A DNA stretch of 8,298 nt from CAYMRB01 sp964392615 (GTDB taxonomy: Bacteria; Planctomycetota; UBA8108): the NCBI GenBank assembly GCA_964392615.1, contig CAYMRB010000445.1, forward strand, positions 1 to 8,298, read 5' to 3'. Below the pieces are notes generated by a model. The model did not search any database. It was not told the origin of the DNA and saw nothing but the letters and a program-made list of their open reading frames with translations. Positions within the stretch are counted from its first letter, which is position 1; every line of letters begins with the position of its first letter. The position numbers were made by a program, and so were the translations under genes. Of this stretch, positions 5,785 through 8,298 are shown piece after piece.

Positions 5785-7716
5785 CTATGAAGGGTTCGTG
5801 CCGCTGTAGTACTCGACGATCGCGTCCGGGTCCTCGCCGACGCCTTCCGGCAGGGGCTTCTCGAACTCCCACTGCACGTACTCGATCGGATTCCAGCCGA
5901 CAGCGCTCTCGAATCCGGAGGTCGACGATCCGCGGCCGGTCAGACGCTCGTCGTGGTTCATGATGATGTGGTCCGCGCCGTAGATGATCGACTCGTTGCG
6001 CGACACGACCGAGCCGTTCATGACGATGTCCGTACCCCACTTGATCATCAGTGCCGCGAACGAGTGGTTCGTGTAGAACGCGGCGTCAAGGTGGCCGATC
6101 TCGATCGTGGAAACCTCCGAGTACGAGCTGTGGCTCGTTGTCAGATTGCCCGCCCAATTGGCGGGGTCGAGCGCCACGGGCAGGTTGAACTCGCTCATCT
6201 GCGTGCGATCGTCGAAGACGCCGTCGCCGTCGATGTCCTCGCCGCTGCCGGGGATCACGTCACCCACTGATTTGCCCGCCGGGATGCGGCCGGCCGCCGC
6301 GTCCTCGTCGGTGTAGTAGCTAACCGTCCAGACGCCATCACCTTCGAGGACGTCGTCGTCCGCCGTTCCCGCGATGCCGTCCAGGCCGTACGCCGTGTTC
6401 TGGATGCCGTCGATGCCGGCGTCCTCTTTCGACTCGTTCAGCGAGTTGTTGATCCAGCCCGCCACATAGTGCTGCCACCAGTCGTGCGTGTAGTCGCCGA
6501 TCACGACGTGCTCGGTGGCGAACAGCCCGAGGGAATCTTTGCCGAGCGCGTCGGCACGCCACGACTCGACCGTCGACTGGTCGGTCGCTGTCGGCGTCGG
6601 CGTCGTCGGCGGATCGAGATAGACCAGATCATTGGGCACGTAGATATTGCCGCCGGCGTAGATCGAGCCCTGTCCCGTCACGTATCCCGACACGACCACG
6701 TTGCCGCGTACGACGATCGGACCGTTCAGCATGATCGGGTCGGTCTGCGTGCCGACCAGGTACAGGTTCTCGAGCTCGCCCGTGTCGTCGCCGAGCACGC
6801 CATCGACCTGAACCGTGCCTCCGACAGAGACCGTCGCTCCGGTCGCGGCCGCCTGCTGCTCGTAGAGCGTCAGGTCCGTCAGGTTCGGCATCTCGACCCG
6901 TTGCGTCTCGGTGTGCTGGTTCTCGGCCTGGCCGCCCATGCCTTGCACGTTCTGAGCGTTGACGACCCCGGTGCCGGAGTACGCGCCGCCGTCCGAACCG
7001 TCCATCACGCCATCGCCGTTGTCGTCCTTGTAGCCGACGAGATCCGTGCCGTCGGAGCCCGCGTAGCGCGGCGTTCCGTTGACGGTCGCACCGTAGCCGC
7101 CGAAGTCGAACTGGCCGTTCGAGCGGACGTTGCCGTTCGTGACGATCGTGTTGCCGTAGAACCAACCCCAGTGGTTGATGAAGTACGAGTAGTCGAAGAC
7201 CTCGCTCCCCTCGAAGGCGAGCTCGGCGACCGTGTGGGCATCGGCGCGCACGGCGTCTTGAACGCCGCTCTCGTAGTCCGCCTTGCTCGGCACGTACGCG
7301 TAGCACGTGATCGAGATCTGACGGCTCGTGCCGCTCGACGTGACGATGTCGACGAGCACGTCGTACTCGGCGAGCGTCGTGCCGCTGAAGTCCTGGAGCG
7401 TCTGGTTCGCGAGTGCCAGGCTGTAGCCGCCGGGGCCCGTCGCCGAGTTCGTGTCCAGCGCGTCGATTCCCGTAAACGACCCCGCCGAGCCGAGATCGCG
7501 GGCCTCCTTGATGTCGGAGACCTGGCGCGCGACGCCCGATTGGGCGGCGAGCTCAGCGACGAGACGGTTGCGGCCGTGACGAACGCTTCTCTCGCGATCG
7601 ACCGTGACCGACATGCTCGTCAGGACGAGCACCATGACGGCGGCGAGAAGCACGGTGACGAGGAGGAGGAACTGGCCCTCCTCTCGGCGGTGTCGAGCGT
7701 GGCTCGTTCTGCGCAT
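5785..7716 (-). CDS. Large PilX/GspK-like pseudopilin with calcium-loop motifs
   Basis: A 643-aa envelope protein. The N-terminus has a short basic leader, then EEG followed by QFLLLVTVLLAAVMVLVL, one hydrophobic helix (about 15-38) like a type IV pilin/PilX/GspK start. As in GspK, the usual Glu at mature position 5 is absent. The helix continues through RNRLVAELAAQSGVARQ (about 49-65), matching the 'alpha-1C' region of such proteins. The remainder is beta-rich: repeated short strands with NG turns at 188-212, 328-369 and about 560-590 suggest a beta-helix or bactofilin-like stack. Two calcium-loop motifs of the D-x-[DN]-x-D-G-x-x-D type occur at 231-239 and 494-502. A Thr/Pro linker lies at 368-380. 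It follows a GspJ/PilW-like gene by 12 nt, the order usual for GspJ-GspK. It is longer than typical GspK or PilX. Probable role: tip or minor subunit of a pilus or pseudopilus. The ribosome site (TAGGA) is very close to the ATG. Confidence 0.8.
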   Translation of the reverse strand: MRRTSHARHRREEGQFLLLVTVLLAAVMVLVLTSMSVTVDRERSVRHGRNRLVAELAAQSGVARQVSDIKEARDLGSAGSFTGIDALDTNSATGPGGYSLALANQTLQDFSGTTLAEYDVLVDIVTSSGTSRQISITCYAYVPSKADYESGVQDAVRADAHTVAELAFEGSEVFDYSYFINHWGWFYGNTIVTNGNVRSNGQFDFGGYGATVNGTPRYAGSDGTDLVGYKDDNGDGVMDGSDGGAYSGTGVVNAQNVQGMGGQAENQHTETQRVEMPNLTDLTLYEQQAAATGATVSVGGTVQVDGVLGDDTGELENLYLVGTQTDPIMLNGPIVVRGNVVVSGYVTGQGSIYAGGNIYVPNDLVYLDPPTTPTPTATDQSTVESWRADALGKDSLGLFATEHVVIGDYTHDWWQHYVAGWINNSLNESKEDAGIDGIQNTAYGLDGIAGTADDDVLEGDGVWTVSYYTDEDAAAGRIPAGKSVGDVIPGSGEDIDGDGVFDDRTQMSEFNLPVALDPANWAGNLTTSHSSYSEVSTIEIGHLDAAFYTNHSFAALMIKWGTDIVMNGSVVSRNESIIYGADHIIMNHDERLTGRGSSTSGFESAVGWNPIEYVQWEFEKPLPEGVGEDPDAIVEYYSGTNPS

Positions 7717-7728
7717 ATTCCTACCGAT

Positions 7729-8298
7729 TCAGCTCTGCGAGTTCTTTACGAGGACGGAGGTCGTCAGCTCCTCGGTGTGCTGAACGCCGTCGCTGAACGT
7801 CTTGCGGACCCGAAGCTTGAGGCCGACGACCGGACCGTTCCGCGTGACCTCGAAGCCCTTGTCGTCGCTGATCGGGTCGTCGACGTCACGCGCGACGATC
7901 TCCGGAGCTCCCTGAACGACGTCGAGTCCGTTGAGGCTTTCGCGAACGAGATCTCCCTGGACCACGCTATACCGCGCGGACCAATCCTCATGCCACGTGC
8001 CGAGGTTGTCTTCCGCGCCCCAGCGAGTCGTGCCGGAGAACGGGCCCGCGGTCTGCAGCGTGAACGAATCGTTGACCGTGCTGCCCGGATTGACGTTGAC
8101 GACCTCCGGTGCCGCCCGGTGCAGCTCGCCGCGGATGCGGTCGAGGGCGCGGTGCATGGTCGCGGTCGCGTTGGAGCCCTGCACGATGTAGTCCGCCGAG
8201 CTCGTCGAGCGGAACAGGATGTCGCCGATCAGGACCAGGAGTATCGTGGCGACCGCCAGCGCGATCGCCATCTCGACCAACGTGAATCCCTCGTCGCG
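7729..8298 (-). CDS. GspJ/PilW-like pseudopilin, 5' end beyond the window
   Basis: The - strand reading continues open to the window edge, giving 189 codons. Its first visible residues are RDEGFTLVEMAIALAVATIL: the prepilin peptidase signature G|FTLVE, with Glu at mature position 5, followed by a hydrophobic helix of about 25 residues. The true start codon lies past position 8298, and the TTG at 8280 is the Leu of the signature. After the helix come HRALDRIRGELHRAAPEVV, the amphipathic continuation, and a beta-rich head (YSVVQGDLVRESLNG, VVGLKLRVRKTF) of the size and layout of GspJ/PilW minor pseudopilins. It would be cleaved and methylated by PilD/GspO and inserted in the inner membrane before assembly. 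It heads the visible part of an operon with the PilX/GspK-like gene 12 nt downstream. Confidence 0.88.
   Translation of the reverse strand, partial: RDEGFTLVEMAIALAVATILLVLIGDILFRSTSSADYIVQGSNATATMHRALDRIRGELHRAAPEVVNVNPGSTVNDSFTLQTAGPFSGTTRWGAEDNLGTWHEDWSARYSVVQGDLVRESLNGLDVVQGAPEIVARDVDDPISDDKGFEVTRNGPVVGLKLRVRKTFSDGVQHTEELTTSVLVKNSQS

Noticed and set aside
8278..8280. TTG as start codon of the pseudopilin
   Set aside because: It is the Leu of the G-F-T-L-V-E signature. The frame is open to the window edge, so the start lies outside.
1..8298. CRISPR array, tRNA, rRNA, insertion sequence or integrase
   Set aside because: No regularly spaced repeats, cloverleaf-like segments, transposase or integrase motifs were seen on either strand.

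Overview
The window looks like Planctomycetota or a close relative. The grounds are a GC-rich genome, a secreted sulfatase of a divergent type, type II secretion/type IV pilus-like pseudopilins with a very large PilX/GspK-like member, and several exported proteins of unknown function. This assignment rests on gene content and style only; no marker gene is present.

Layout. One gene lies on the + strand: a secreted sulfatase-fold enzyme (106-1434) behind a plausible sigma-70-type promoter. Everything else is on the - strand, read from the right edge leftwards: a 5'-truncated GspJ/PilW-like pseudopilin (8298-7729); a 643-residue PilX/GspK-like protein with two calcium-loop motifs (7716-5785); a 168-residue protein with a signal peptide and a C-terminal membrane anchor (5775-5269); a TolC-type outer-membrane lipoprotein (5159-3561); a secreted beta-rich protein of unknown function (3524-2547); and a cytoplasmic multi-domain DNA-binding protein with Myb/SANT-like segments, a helix-turn-helix and a C-terminal zinc ribbon (2394-1483). 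The last gene converges on the sulfatase, with a perfect inverted repeat in the junction.

Transcription units. The first three - strand genes are tightly packed (gaps of 12 and 9 nt) and form the tail of a pseudopilin operon. A 109-nt gap with a candidate promoter starts a second unit, TolC-like plus secreted protein (36-nt gap). The DNA-binding gene follows after 152 nt and may have its own structured leader.

How they may work together (inference). The pseudopilin pair resembles the GspJ-GspK tip pair of a type II secretion or type IV pilus machine. The small membrane protein, TolC-like lipoprotein and secreted protein are all envelope or exported products, and the sulfatase is exported too. 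The window is therefore mostly cell-surface and secretion functions with one regulator-like protein. No CRISPR array, tRNA, rRNA, transposase or integrase was seen. There is no stretch over 300 nt without a gene.
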